From positions 1-64,000 of the forward strand of contig NC_023136.1 of assembly GCF_000511355.1 (NCBI RefSeq): a stretch of 64,000 bases of DNA. Reading direction: 5' to 3'. The notes beneath the pieces are model-generated. The model was not told the DNA's origin, ran no database searches, and saw only the letters and a program-made list of their open reading frames with translations. A program made the position numbers and the translations under genes. This DNA comes from Leisingera methylohalidivorans DSM 14336. Its GTDB lineage: Bacteria; Pseudomonadota; Alphaproteobacteria; Rhodobacterales; Rhodobacteraceae. Positions 44,230 to 53,011 of the stretch are shown here, in pieces; position 1 is the stretch's first letter; every line of letters starts with the position of its first letter.

Positions 44230-44757
44230 GGCGCAATCTGCCGATAGGGCACGCACGCTGTCAAAGCAGCAATACAGTGATCGCAGGCTTCGCTCGCTGA
44301 ATTGAGTCGGGAGGTCGGAACCAACCCAAAGACAGTGGCAATGTGGCGCAAACGGTCGATGGTCGAGGATATCAAGACCGGCCCGAAGGAAACGCGCTCC
44401 ACTGTCCTGTCCGAGGCCAAGGAAGCAATGGTCCTCGCGTTCCGCCGGCATACTCTGCTGCCGCTGGACGATTGCCTCTTTGCCCTTCAGCCGTCGATAC
44501 CGCACCTGACCCGGTCAGTGCTGTACCGGTGTCTTCAGCGGCATGGCATTTCACAGCTACCGGATATCGAAGGTGACAAACCCAAGCGCCAGTGCTTCAA
44601 GCGCTACCCGATTGGGTTCTTGCACTTCGGCATTGCCCAGGTGCAGAACGCCGAGAGCAAGCGTTGCTCTTTGTGGCCATTGACCCGAACCAGCAAATTC
44701 GCGGTGGCACAACTGGTCGACAGGGCGAACCGCAAGGCGAGTTGGCGGATCGTTTAA
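44230..44757 (+). pseudogene. IS481-family transposase remnant
   Basis: The frame from 44251 reads THAVKAAIQ, then a stop (TGA 44278-44280) where the family has arginine. It continues SQASLAELSREVGTNPKTVAMWRKR, LPLDDCLFALQPSIPHLTRSVLYRCLQRHGISQLP and YPIGFLHFGIAQVQNAES, the IS481 N-terminal and linker regions. A local frameshift pair disturbs the LFVAIDRTSKF region at about 44665-44695, and the rest of the DDE domain is missing. It is non-functional. Confidence 0.8.
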
Positions 44758-44896
44758 CGGGGTTCTGACCGAAACACTCAGGTCGACAGTCAAATCAGGA
44801 TCTTTCAGCAGCATCGATGAACGTAGGCATCGGTGCCAAGCGCCCTTACCTTGTTGAACTGATAAGGCCTTTGCCGCTAGCTCTGATCATAACGGT

Positions 44897-45964
44897 CTAG
44901 TCCTTGATCCGCCACATCCTGAAGCGACCCTGCTGCGTCACTTCTCGGATCAGGCCTCTCTGTTCCATCCAGGCAAGGTTCCTTTGAACAGCCGCGCGAC
45001 TTGCGCCGGTTAAGACCTCCGCCATCGGGGCCGACACCAAAGGCCACTCTGTCAACGCCGAACGAAGAGCGGCCGGAGTTCGCCCCGAAAGCTGAGACAT
45101 GGCTCCTTCTGCCCGGGCTCCCCATGTTTCGGTGTCATCTAGATGACGCATCGCCGTTAAGATCGCGCTGTTCATCCCATCCAGCCAGCGGGCAAGGCGC
45201 TCTGCTGGGAGGCCAGATGTACGCAGCCCCCCTGCCCCCCCCATGGCGAGCGGTGCGAAGATGGCACCGCTTCCATCGCTGGCCGCGATCCTGGCCGCGG
45301 TGACGGCGGCTTCGAGCTGGTCGTCGTGTTGTCCGAGGCCCGCCAGGCTCCAGAGATGAAAGCCCATGCAAGCCCGCGTGATCGGGTGGAGACCGGCCGC
45401 CGCAGCCATTACGCACAGCCATCCGCCCGCGCGATCCTCGAAACGCTCGGCGCTGGCCAGGATGTTGTCGGGGTCGCGGCGATCCAGGAAGGCCGCTAAG
45501 TCGGCCTTCGGTCCGGGACCGCCTATCAGGCGCCTGACAGCCCATCCAATACGTGCCAAGGCATTTGGGTCATCTTGTGCGCCTGATAACCGCATCGATA
45601 TCCAGAGTGCCAGACGATCAGAGCTCACCCGATCCCCTGCGAACCAACTTAGGTCTGCCGCCTCGATCAAAGCCAGTCTGTGCCGCCAGCCCTCCGGGCC
45701 GCGCAGCAACCGGTCGTCCAGCGCACCCAAGCGTCCAGCCACCCTTGCCAGCCGCGCAGCGTGAGCCGCCTCTGCCTTTGCCCAATCGTCGATGACCGCG
45801 GTATCACGCGGTTCCGACCGTGGCCCGGGAGGCAGATCATCCGGTTCGTCTTGGAGCGGCCCGGGTAGGAACCAGAGATCGCCTTCGTGAGCCTCCTCAT
45901 CCCCCTCGGTAGTGATGAGGGGGTCGTGGGAATCATCAGGTAAAGTAGATGCTTGCGGATTCAT
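44897..45964 (-). CDS. RHE_PE00001-type DUF1612/HTH DNA-binding protein
   Basis: This 355-residue protein matches, from memory, the RHE_PE00001 family found on alphaproteobacterial plasmids. It has an acidic N-terminus, a helical DUF1612 middle and a C-terminal helix-turn-helix (MAEVLTGASRAAVQRNLAWMEQRGLIREVTQQGRFRMWRI, about 310-352). The function of the family is not known; a DNA-binding role is clear from the HTH. A perfect 11-base inverted repeat directly abuts its start codon, which strongly suggests autoregulation. Confidence 0.75.
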   Translation of the reverse strand: MNPQASTLPDDSHDPLITTEGDEEAHEGDLWFLPGPLQDEPDDLPPGPRSEPRDTAVIDDWAKAEAAHAARLARVAGRLGALDDRLLRGPEGWRHRLALIEAADLSWFAGDRVSSDRLALWISMRLSGAQDDPNALARIGWAVRRLIGGPGPKADLAAFLDRRDPDNILASAERFEDRAGGWLCVMAAAAGLHPITRACMGFHLWSLAGLGQHDDQLEAAVTAARIAASDGSGAIFAPLAMGGAGGLRTSGLPAERLARWLDGMNSAILTAMRHLDDTETWGARAEGAMSQLSGRTPAALRSALTEWPLVSAPMAEVLTGASRAAVQRNLAWMEQRGLIREVTQQGRFRMWRIKD

Positions 45965-45992
45965 ATGTGCAAAATAAGACCATTTTGCACAT
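45965..45992. promoter_or_regulatory. Perfect operator palindrome at the RHE_PE00001 start
   Basis: ATGTGCAAAAT at 45965-45975 and ATTTTGCACAT at 45982-45992 are perfect inverted arms with a six-base spacer. They begin at the base next to the start codon of the leftward gene and cover its ribosome site, the position of an autorepressor operator. Confidence 0.6.
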
Positions 45993-46133
45993 TACCCAAG
46001 CGATTTTGCGGCCACTGCCCATACTCATAATATGGTAGGGGCGCGCCTGCCGACGGAACCTCTCAGATCGCGCTCAGCGCTATGAAACCAAGGGATTATG
46101 TGCCAGCAGGACGAGAGAACACTTTCTTGCATT

Positions 46134-46145
46134 CGTTTGCAAACG
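46134..46145. repeat. Palindrome CGTTTGCAAACG upstream of the serine recombinase
   Basis: A perfect 12-base palindrome in the 270-base region between two divergent genes, about 90 bases before the recombinase start. It could be a recombinase (res-like) half-site or an operator. Symmetry is the only evidence. Confidence 0.3.
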
Positions 46146-46238
46146 GTCGATTGATACTGACATATTAAATTGAAAATACGCACAGAGTGGGCGAATGTGC
46201 GCAAGACCGCCTGCTTTAACCCCGCCAAAGGCCCTGCC

Positions 46239-47177
46239 ATGCCCTTTATCGGCTATGCCCGTGTCTCCACGGATGACCAGTCCACCGCCGCCCAGGCCGA
46301 GGAGCTCCGGGCGGCGGGCTGTGTCCGGGTGCATGAGGAACAGGCCTCCGGCGGCGACCGGGCACGACCGGTTCTGAACCGGCTCTATGACAGGCTTGGC
46401 CCGGGTGACACTCTGGTTGTCATCCGGCTGGACCGGCTTGCGCGCTCGCTCTCGCATCTGCTGGAGATGATCGAAGGGCTGGAGGCCAAGGGCGCCCATT
46501 TCAAGTCCTTGCGCGATCCGGTCGACACCTCCAGCCCGCAAGGGAAATTCACCCTTCAGGTTCTGGGTGCCGCTGCCGAACTGGAGCGCGCCCTGATCCG
46601 GGAGCGCACCATGGCCGGTCTGAAATCGGCGCGGGCAAAGGGCCGGATCGGCGGCAACCCCGGACTGCGCAGCAAGGACGCTGCAGCGATCCGGAAAGTG
46701 CAGGCTGCCCGCGATGAAGCCCTGTTCCGGCGGCTTGAAGACACTGCTCAGGACTGGGTGCCCGAGGTGCGGCGGCTGCGGCCGGATATGCCCTGGGAGG
46801 ATGTGGCCCGCATCGTCAATGCCCGGCTTCCCGCTGACGCTGAACCCTGGTCGCGGGAACGGCTGATCCGCGCCGCTAAGCGCTATGTCCGCGAAGGTTT
46901 GCTGGAAGGCCGGGTTTTGGAGCGCGCCAGGCGCAGGGATCCGGACGACAGGCTGCTGGCGGTTGTCGCCGCAATCGCAGGCTCTGCCCCGGATATCACC
47001 CTCAAGCAGGTCGCGGACCGGCTCGAAACCATGCGTGAGCGGACCCCGCGCGGGCGGACAAAATGGTCTGTGTCTTCCGTCAAGATGCTGATGGACCGCG
47101 CCAGGGCACGGGGCCTGCTGGGGACGGCTTGTTCCGAAGAAGGCGGTTCCGAAACACCGGATGACAGCCTGCCTTAG
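46239..47177 (+). CDS. Serine recombinase (resolvase/invertase type)
   Basis: This 312-residue protein has an N-terminal catalytic domain: IGYARVSTDDQ with the nucleophile serine near residue 9, RLDRLARSLSHLLEMIEGLEAKGAHFKSL, and LGAAAELERALIRERTMAGL. It is longer than Tn3 resolvases (about 185 residues); the C-terminal 130 residues form an extra helical, Arg-rich DNA-binding region. The start at 46239 gives the usual MPFIGYARVST; the frame upstream begins only with TTG. Likely roles are resolution of plasmid multimers or excision of an element. No transposase partner is adjacent. Confidence 0.88.
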   Translation: MPFIGYARVSTDDQSTAAQAEELRAAGCVRVHEEQASGGDRARPVLNRLYDRLGPGDTLVVIRLDRLARSLSHLLEMIEGLEAKGAHFKSLRDPVDTSSPQGKFTLQVLGAAAELERALIRERTMAGLKSARAKGRIGGNPGLRSKDAAAIRKVQAARDEALFRRLEDTAQDWVPEVRRLRPDMPWEDVARIVNARLPADAEPWSRERLIRAAKRYVREGLLEGRVLERARRRDPDDRLLAVVAAIAGSAPDITLKQVADRLETMRERTPRGRTKWSVSSVKMLMDRARARGLLGTACSEEGGSETPDDSLP

Positions 47178-47634
47178 AACAGAACCGCAGGTCCCGGCGG
47201 TCGGGCCGCCACAGACCTTGCTGATCATCCCCCGTTCCGTATCTTCTATCAAATACAGGAAATCCGGAGCCATGAAACGCCTGGGTATGGGTTGCTTTTA
47301 ATTCCCAGCACCCTGCCCTGCATTGCAGTTGATCGTGCTGTTTCTCGCCGTTTGCGCAGCGCTGCGGTAAGCTTGCTAGGCCCGACTCTGTTCCTCACGA
47401 CCTGCGAGGTCTCAGTTGGGCGGTCGGTTTTTAACTGGCGACTGCCGGCGAGCAGGCTTTGACGGGGCCTGAAGCTAATGAGTACAGTATTCACAGGCAT
47501 CTCAACTATTTCGGTGACAGTTGCCCCGTCCCACTCGGGATTGCCAGGCTGGCATCCGGGTGGACCTTTGAAAATCAGCAGCCAAGACGAAGTCCCAGTC
47601 TTTCACGCTTGCCTGGATCAGTTGCCTAGTCAGG
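47178..47634. other. Intergenic stretch without recognisable gene
   Basis: No supported gene is visible between the serine recombinase and the repC remnant. Short frames on both strands lack family features. Sequence around 47330-47470 may be remnant backbone of the repABC replicon. Confidence 0.4.
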
Positions 47635-47660
47635 AGAGAGTTCACAGCTGTGAACTCTCT
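47635..47660. repeat. Perfect 26-bp palindrome matching the repABC parS consensus
   Basis: The 26 bases are perfectly self-complementary. The core at 47640-47655, GTTCACAGCTGTGAAC, fits the known repABC centromere consensus GTTN4GCN4AAC. The site overlaps the stop codon of the repC fragment, a place where such sites are found in repABC plasmids. RepB would be the binding protein; no repB is present in the window. Confidence 0.65.
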
Positions 47661-48325
47661 ATGCCGCTTCCTGGCGGGCCAAAGCCATCACCATCGGTCC
47701 GCTTGAAAAATGCCCTGAAGTAGCTTTAGCGCTGAGGTGCCGCAGATACGCACTGGGACACCGGATTTCGCCAAAACGCTCAAGCATGGCAGAAATCACG
47801 ACTGATGCCTCGGCAGCACCCGTGGCGCGTTTGGCTTCTTCCTGAACAGCAGATGAAATGCCCATCATCGGGCGCACGGTATCTGCAGCGCGCAAAAGAT
47901 CGGGCCAGTGGCGGACAGGGCCATCGGCGTAGCCGTGGATCTCGCCGCAGGACGAGAGGATGAGGCGGAGGGAAAGGCTTGGTCCGCTGGGAGCAGGGGC
48001 CTTCGGTGACGGGGGTGGAGTTTCACGGGTGACGGATCTTCCTGCTGGGGGGTTCTCAGCATAACCGGCGTCGTCTTTCGATTCCGTATCCGATGCGTGC
48101 GCTGGCTTAACGCCCTGTTCAGATTCGTAAGAGTCTTTAATTGAGTTCTGATAGTGCTGCTCAGTTTGAGCGTCACTGCTGCCCATTTTCTCTGCCTGAT
48201 CCGGTTCGAGCAGGGTGCTTGCTTCTCCAAGACTGGCGGCAAGCTGATGGTGGATTTGCTGAAGTTCCTCAAGCCCCAGCTTGCGGCGGAGAGCGCGGGC
48301 CGTGAGCTGAGCGATATCGTGGAAC
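47659..48325 (-). pseudogene. repC: 3' fragment of repABC initiator gene repC
   Basis: The reading frame encodes the C-terminal half of RepC: a variable linker rich in Ser/Pro/Glu, then LSLRLILSSCGEIHGYADGPVRHWPDLLRAADTVRPMMGISSAVQEEAKRATGAAEASVVISAMLERFGEIRCPSAYLRHLSAKA and FSSGPMVMAL. The start and N-terminal DNA-binding half are absent, replaced at 48326 by the IS6 terminal repeat. repA and repB are also missing. This is a relic of a second replicon merged into the present plasmid and cannot initiate replication. Confidence 0.75.
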
Positions 48326-49133
48326 GGCACCGTAAAGTTAACCGGCCTGGCGCAGAATCCGGACTGGCTTTGATGTTCAGACGGCTTCGAGTTGAGCGAT
48401 GCCGCGCCACGCATCCATGGCGGCGGCGCGGAGTTCGCGAAAGTCTTCGGATGTCATCTCGTGGCGCGGCAGGTGAAACAGGTTTGCAATCGCGTCATGA
48501 ATGGAGACGAAGCGCTGCAATTGGCGCGGTGACTTGAAGCGCTTCATGACGCACTCGCGCCTTCGGCCCGGTTGGTGTGAGTTTTCAGCCCGGTTAATCA
48601 AGCCCTTGTGCGAGCGATGCTCAACCCCCGGCATGATCTCGCGCTTTGCTGCCGGATAAGAACGAAGTTTGTCGGTGATCAAAACCCGCGGCGGAAGGCC
48701 CTGCCGGGACAACAGCTTCCGCATCAGCCGAATGGCGGCCTGCCGGCCGCGGCGGGCTTGAACCAGCACATCCAGCACGAATCCCTCCTGATCAACGGCC
48801 CGCCAAAGCCAGTGCTTGCAGCCGCCGATCGAGATGACAACTTCATCCAGATGCCATTTGCCGCCAAATTTGCCAGCCGACCGGCGACGGATCGTTTTCG
48901 AGAATTCCCGCCCGAATTTTTCGGCCCACGCCCGCACCGTCTGATGGGATACGATGATCCCGCGCTCAGCCAGAAGGTCTTCGACCATGCGCAGGCTCAG
49001 GGGAAACCGGAAATACAGCCAGACCGCATGGGCAATCACGTCAGGCGGGAAACGGTGGCGGCGATAGAGGCGGACATCGGTCATGCAGCCATGTCGCATT
49101 TTACATGACCCACCGCATTAACTTTACGGTGCC
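48326..49133 (-). mobile_element. IS6-family insertion sequence
   Basis: The element is bounded by perfect 16-base inverted repeats, GGCACCGTAAAGTTAA at 48326-48341 and TTAACTTTACGGTGCC at 49118-49133, giving 808 bases, which is typical of IS6. The eight bases outside the two ends (CGTGGAAC and CGCCGCGC) do not match. There is therefore no target duplication, as expected after IS6-mediated deletion or replicon fusion. Confidence 0.9.
48377..49084 (-). CDS. IS6-family transposase
   Basis: This DDE transposase of about 235 residues is complete: FPPDVIAHAVWLYFRFPLSLRMVEDLLAERGI, WHLDEVVISIGG (first Asp), VLITDKLRSYPAAKREI (second Asp) and NRAENSHQPGRRRE (Glu). The start at 49084 gives the usual MTDVRLYRRHRFPP; a longer in-frame start at 49099 also exists. 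It is probably active. Confidence 0.9.
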   Translation of the reverse strand: MTDVRLYRRHRFPPDVIAHAVWLYFRFPLSLRMVEDLLAERGIIVSHQTVRAWAEKFGREFSKTIRRRSAGKFGGKWHLDEVVISIGGCKHWLWRAVDQEGFVLDVLVQARRGRQAAIRLMRKLLSRQGLPPRVLITDKLRSYPAAKREIMPGVEHRSHKGLINRAENSHQPGRRRECVMKRFKSPRQLQRFVSIHDAIANLFHLPRHEMTSEDFRELRAAAMDAWRGIAQLEAV

Positions 49134-49222
49134 CGCCGCGCCCAACGGCAACGGTGCATTTTAAAATGCACCGCAGCGGGCGGGAGCCCTCCCCTGCCCT
49201 TTTACTGCAGCCGCTCAGCCGG

Positions 49223-50740
49223 TTACTGGCAACCGCCCGCCGCCCAGCTCTTCAGCGTCTGTTTCAACCCCCCGCCAAACGGGTGCTGCTTGCCCAGCGA
49301 GCGCTGCATGTTGAGGCTGAGATAGGTGTTGCCCTGGGTGCAGAGCCGTTCCCGCGTCCACTGGTGGCAGGCACTGCAGGATTGATCCTTCCAATAGCTC
49401 TCCGGCAGGCCCTCAATGGGCGGAAATACGGGGGAGCGGGTCACCGCCTCGGCCAGGGTCAGCCCGGCAATCTGCGGCATCTCCGATTGAATCGGGCTGG
49501 CATAGGTGACCGGCCCCGCCTCCGCCAGCGCGGGCGGCGCGGGATCAGGCTGCGGCGCCGCCGCTACCGCCTCACCGCCGGCCGCCGGGTCCTGGCTTCC
49601 GCCGGCTTTCATCGCCGCCGCTTCCGCCGCCGCTATCACGGCAAACCGCCCCTCCGGATAGGCCATCAGATAGGCCTCATAGGCCGCCTTGCTGCCATCG
49701 TCCCGGGCGGCCTGGAACATCGCCGTTTCCGCATCCGCAGCGGCCGGTGCGGACTCCGCCGCCGGCGCTGCCGCATCCGGGGCCGCCGCAACCGGCGCAC
49801 CGCCCTGCAATTCTTCCGCCATCAGTTCAGACAGCAGCCCCCGCGCCTCATCGGCGTATTTACCATCGCCGTAGCCGCGCAGGTACAGCATGATCTGCAT
49901 CGCGTCCCGCGACGCCTGAACCGACTGCCAGAATTGCGCCTCCTGCAGCTCCGCGGCGCTCATCACCTCTTCAGGCTCGGCCGGCACGAAGACAAAATCA
50001 CTCACCAGCGAGGAGGTGTCCCACGGCGTCTGGCCGCCGCCGCTCAGGTCCAGAACCGCCCGGCGCACCTGCTTGAACACCTGTTCCACAGGCCGCCCCG
50101 GCACCGTGATCTCGCGCGCCAGCGCCTCGGTGAAGGGGCTGTTCTCCCCCTCCCCGTCCAGCGCCACACCGCCCGGTGCCGTGGCATAGGCCAGAAAGGT
50201 GCCGGTCGGCGCCTTCATCTCCGCCAGGCCGGTTTCATTCAGGTCGGCAATGTCTTTGAACGGGTTGTTGCGGCAGGCGTCCAGAATCACAAGATTGGTG
50301 CGGTTCCTGGCCGAGGCCATCTGCCGCAGAACCGACTGCGCCTCCACCGCCATCAGATCCAGGTCGGCCGCATCCGCCAGCGCCACATCCACCGGCAGCA
50401 GATAGTTGCTGCCAAAGCTCTGCACCCCGTGGCCGGCATAGTAGAACAGACCGGTTGCATCCTCTCCGGCGCCGCGCAGCTTGCGTCCGAACTGGCCGAT
50501 GGCGCGCTTCATTTCAATCTGCCTGGCATCCGCGGCAAGCGTCACATCAAAGCCCAGACCCTCCAGCGTCTCTGCTATCAGCCGGGCGTCGCGCACCGGA
50601 TTGTCCAGCGGCTGCACCGCACCGTAAGCCGAATTGCCGATCACCAGCGCCAGCCGTTCTTCGGCCAGCACCCTGCCCCCCCAGCAAACCGCCGCAACAG
50701 CCAGCACCATCAGCCGGACCCAGATCATCAAACCACGCAC
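49223..50740 (-). CDS. Exported caspase-like (peptidase C14) protein
   Basis: This 505-residue protein has an N-terminal hydrophobic export signal (about 5-26), then a caspase p20-like domain with LALVIGNSAYG, catalytic His104 in YYAGHGVQ and Cys156 in LDACRNNPF. A long Ala/Pro/Glu linker (about 310-430) follows. The C-terminal region carries CSACHQW, which fits a c-type heme CXXCH motif, and further cysteines. The start is GTG at 50740 with GGAG upstream; an ATG twelve bases in is possible. It would act in the periplasm. The role is unknown; bacterial caspase homologues cleave after Arg/Lys or Asp in stress and defence contexts. Confidence 0.8.
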   Translation of the reverse strand: MRGLMIWVRLMVLAVAAVCWGGRVLAEERLALVIGNSAYGAVQPLDNPVRDARLIAETLEGLGFDVTLAADARQIEMKRAIGQFGRKLRGAGEDATGLFYYAGHGVQSFGSNYLLPVDVALADAADLDLMAVEAQSVLRQMASARNRTNLVILDACRNNPFKDIADLNETGLAEMKAPTGTFLAYATAPGGVALDGEGENSPFTEALAREITVPGRPVEQVFKQVRRAVLDLSGGGQTPWDTSSLVSDFVFVPAEPEEVMSAAELQEAQFWQSVQASRDAMQIMLYLRGYGDGKYADEARGLLSELMAEELQGGAPVAAAPDAAAPAAESAPAAADAETAMFQAARDDGSKAAYEAYLMAYPEGRFAVIAAAEAAAMKAGGSQDPAAGGEAVAAAPQPDPAPPALAEAGPVTYASPIQSEMPQIAGLTLAEAVTRSPVFPPIEGLPESYWKDQSCSACHQWTRERLCTQGNTYLSLNMQRSLGKQHPFGGGLKQTLKSWAAGGCQ

Positions 50741-50914
50741 GCATCTGCTCCAATTCTCGCCCCTGCAGGGCAGCTTCGCAATTGTTAAGGGTATTTGGTT
50801 ACGAAACTATCGTGCCCTTGCGCCCGGCAGCAAGTGTGCTGTTAGTCTGGGCCCATCTCTTTCGTCCCTGCCTGCTGGCGGGAGTTTCACGTTGGCAACC
50901 CGAACGGAGCGCGC

Positions 50915-51955
50915 ATGATACGTATAACACTTTCATTTTTAACAGTTTTCTTCCTTCTCATCCGCCCAGCCCTGGCCGCCGGCCCGTTTGAGCACGGCTG
51001 GCAGCTCAATCCCGATTCCTCCGCCATCCGCTTTATCTCGATCAAAAAGGGCAGCATTGCGGAATCCAGCCGCTTTGCCGCCTTCTCCGGCAGCATCTCC
51101 GAGCAGGGCGAGGCCAAGATCCACATCGCGCTCGATTCCGTCGATACTTCTATCGACCTGCGCAACGTGCGGATGCGGTTCCTGTTCTTTGAGACCTTCA
51201 CCTACCCCGAGGCGGTGATCACCGCCCGGATCGACCCGGCGCAGATCGCCGATCTTGCTGCAGTGCAGCGAAAACAGATCGAGCTGCCGGTCACCGTGTC
51301 GCTGCATGGGGTCACGGCAGATCTGACCGTTCCGGTAGCGGTAACACTGCTCGGCACCGACCGCGTCGCCGTTGCCACCGTGCAGCCGGTCATCCTCAAG
51401 CTTGAGGCGTTCAAGCTGAACCCCGGCCGCGAAAAGCTGGAGGAAGCCGCAGGCGTCACCATTACCCCTGTCGGGCTGGTCAGCATGGATCTGATGTTTG
51501 ACCGCACCGCCCCGGGCAGCGCATCTGTCCCCGCGGGGACAGCCGCCGCCGGGGCAGCCACTGCGCTGGAATCCAGCGGCGACTTCAGCCGCGAGGCCTG
51601 TGCCGGGCGGTTCGAAATCCTGTCGCAAGGCCGCAGCGTGAACTTTGCGCCCTCCACCGCCCGGCTTGATGCCAGTTCCCGCGACTTTCTGAACAGCCTC
51701 TCGGATATCATCCGCCGCTGCCCCGGCATGGTGGTCGAGATCGGCGGCCACACCGACAGCCAGGGCAAGTCCGCCTGGAACATGCAGCTGAGCGAAAAAC
51801 GCGCGGCGGCGGTCAACGGCTATCTGCAGGAAACGGGCATTCCGGCCGCGCGGCTGGTGGCCGTTGGGTACGGTGAAACCACTCCTCTGGTGCCCAACAA
51901 CACGGCGCAGAACCGGGCTAAGAACCGGCGGATTGAGTTCAAGATCCTGAACTGA
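50915..51955 (+). CDS. YceI-like / OmpA C-terminal domain fusion protein
   Basis: This 346-residue exported protein has a signal peptide (1-21), then a YceI-like beta-barrel domain (about 25-195), a linker, and an OmpA/MotB peptidoglycan-binding domain (about 230-346, VNFAPSTARLDASSRDFLNSLSDIIRRC, EIGGHTDSQGKSAWNMQLSEKRAAAVNGYL, NRRIEFKI). The linker contains SVPAGTAAAG, encoded by one copy of the 16-base palindrome at 51526-51541. GGAG precedes the ATG. It is probably an envelope lipid- or isoprenoid-binding protein tethered to peptidoglycan. An intrinsic terminator follows at 52017. Confidence 0.85.
   Translation: MIRITLSFLTVFFLLIRPALAAGPFEHGWQLNPDSSAIRFISIKKGSIAESSRFAAFSGSISEQGEAKIHIALDSVDTSIDLRNVRMRFLFFETFTYPEAVITARIDPAQIADLAAVQRKQIELPVTVSLHGVTADLTVPVAVTLLGTDRVAVATVQPVILKLEAFKLNPGREKLEEAAGVTITPVGLVSMDLMFDRTAPGSASVPAGTAAAGAATALESSGDFSREACAGRFEILSQGRSVNFAPSTARLDASSRDFLNSLSDIIRRCPGMVVEIGGHTDSQGKSAWNMQLSEKRAAAVNGYLQETGIPAARLVAVGYGETTPLVPNNTAQNRAKNRRIEFKILN
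51526..51541. repeat. Palindrome copy inside the YceI-OmpA gene
   Basis: A perfect TGTCCCCGCGGGGACA, 458 bases from the next copy. It is in frame as VPAGT in the interdomain linker of the host protein, where an insertion would be tolerated. Confidence 0.9.
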
Positions 51956-52016
51956 CCCGCCCGTCATGCCGAAAATAACCGGCTGTCCCCGCGGGGACAG
52001 CACCGGAAAACCCAAA

Positions 52017-52049
52017 GGCCCGGCAGCTCTGCCGGGCCGCTTTTTTTTT
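52017..52049 (+). terminator. Intrinsic terminator of the YceI-OmpA gene
   Basis: GGCCCGGCA and TGCCGGGCC form a nine-base-pair stem with a four-base loop, followed after GC by nine T residues (52041-52049). It lies 61 bases after the stop codon, between the first and second palindromes of the array. Confidence 0.8.
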
Positions 52050-52502
52050 GCAGAACCCCTGTCCCTGGCCGCGGCCCGTCCTCTGTCCCCGCGGGGACAC
52101 GGCGGTTTTCCCGCCCGAACTCTGCTGGTTTCAGGCTGCTGTCCCCGCGGGGACACTTCGGATTCCGGGCCTGCCGCCACGGGCCTTCTGCCCCCCAAGC
52201 AGGACACATGCGCCCCCGCCGGGCGGACAGATCTACCCGCCACTGCCCAGGCCCCCACGCCCATGCCGGCCGGTTTGTCCCCGCGGGGACACAGCAGGAT
52301 TTTACATGCATTCAGTCTGATCAACATAGTTGTCCCCGCGGGGACAACTGGGAATTCCAATGAGAGCGCGACTGAACCATGCGGCTGAACACTGACAGCA
52401 TCCGGGCCTGCGCCAGTGTTTTTCCGCCCCAGTCCCCGCGGGGACAGTGTCCGGTTTCCCGCCCTCGCGTCCCCTGCCGATGGTTTTCCGGCTGGGAAAA
52501 TC

Positions 52503-52547
52503 GCCGTGCCGCAGCCAAAGGCCCCAGCGCTGTCCCCGCGGGGACAG
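52503..52547. repeat. 45-bp direct repeat within the palindrome array (copy 1)
   Basis: The 45 bases 52503-52547, beginning GCCGTGCCGCAGCC and ending with a palindrome copy plus G, recur exactly at 52814-52858. This shows that at least part of the array grew by segmental duplication. Confidence 0.85.
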
Positions 52548-52813
52548 GCAAAGATTTCACAGGCAGAGCCGGAGGAACCGCCGGGGGAGGCTGGCTCCTG
52601 CAGGCCACCGCCGCGGTTTTTCCCGCTTGTCCCCGCGGGGACAGGCCGGAATGTCCCGGGGCGAAATCTGCAGAACCCCATCAGCAGGACACAGGCGGCA
52701 GCGGCTGCCCGGCGGCAGGAAGCTCCGTTTTTTCTGTGTCTGTCCCCGCGGGGACAGGGTCCGCATTCCAGACGCCGCGGGCCTGGCCAATGGATGCCGG
52801 GGTGAGGGAAGTT

Positions 52814-52858
52814 GCCGTGCCGCAGCCAAAGGCCCCAGCGCTGTCCCCGCGGGGACAG
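52814..52858. repeat. 45-bp direct repeat within the palindrome array (copy 2)
   Basis: Exact second copy of the 52503-52547 unit, 311 bases downstream, again ending in a full palindrome. Confidence 0.85.
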
Positions 52859-52983
52859 CGTCGAAAAACAGGCTCAAACACGCTGATTAGATACTGAAAC
52901 GCCCGGCAGCTGCCGCCCCGCAGCCTGGCCTGTCCCCGCGGGGACAGCCGCTTAAAACACCGGCGGCGGCCAGCGCCAGGCAC

Positions 52984-53011
52984 AAAAAAGGCCCGGCATT
53001 TCTGCCGGGCC
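52984..53011 (-). terminator. Intrinsic terminator of the parAB operon
   Basis: Read on the minus strand, GGCCCGGCA, a short loop and TGCCGGGCC are followed by six T residues (A-run at 52984-52989 on the plus strand). It lies 40 bases after the parB stop. The same stem arms as in the 52017 terminator flank the array on the other side. Confidence 0.8.

Noticed and set aside
51964..52897. Several overlapping open frames of 90-170 codons across the palindrome array
   Set aside because: They exist on both strands only because the palindrome is open in all frames (VPAGT, PRGD, CPRGT). They lack family similarity, stable starts and ribosome sites.
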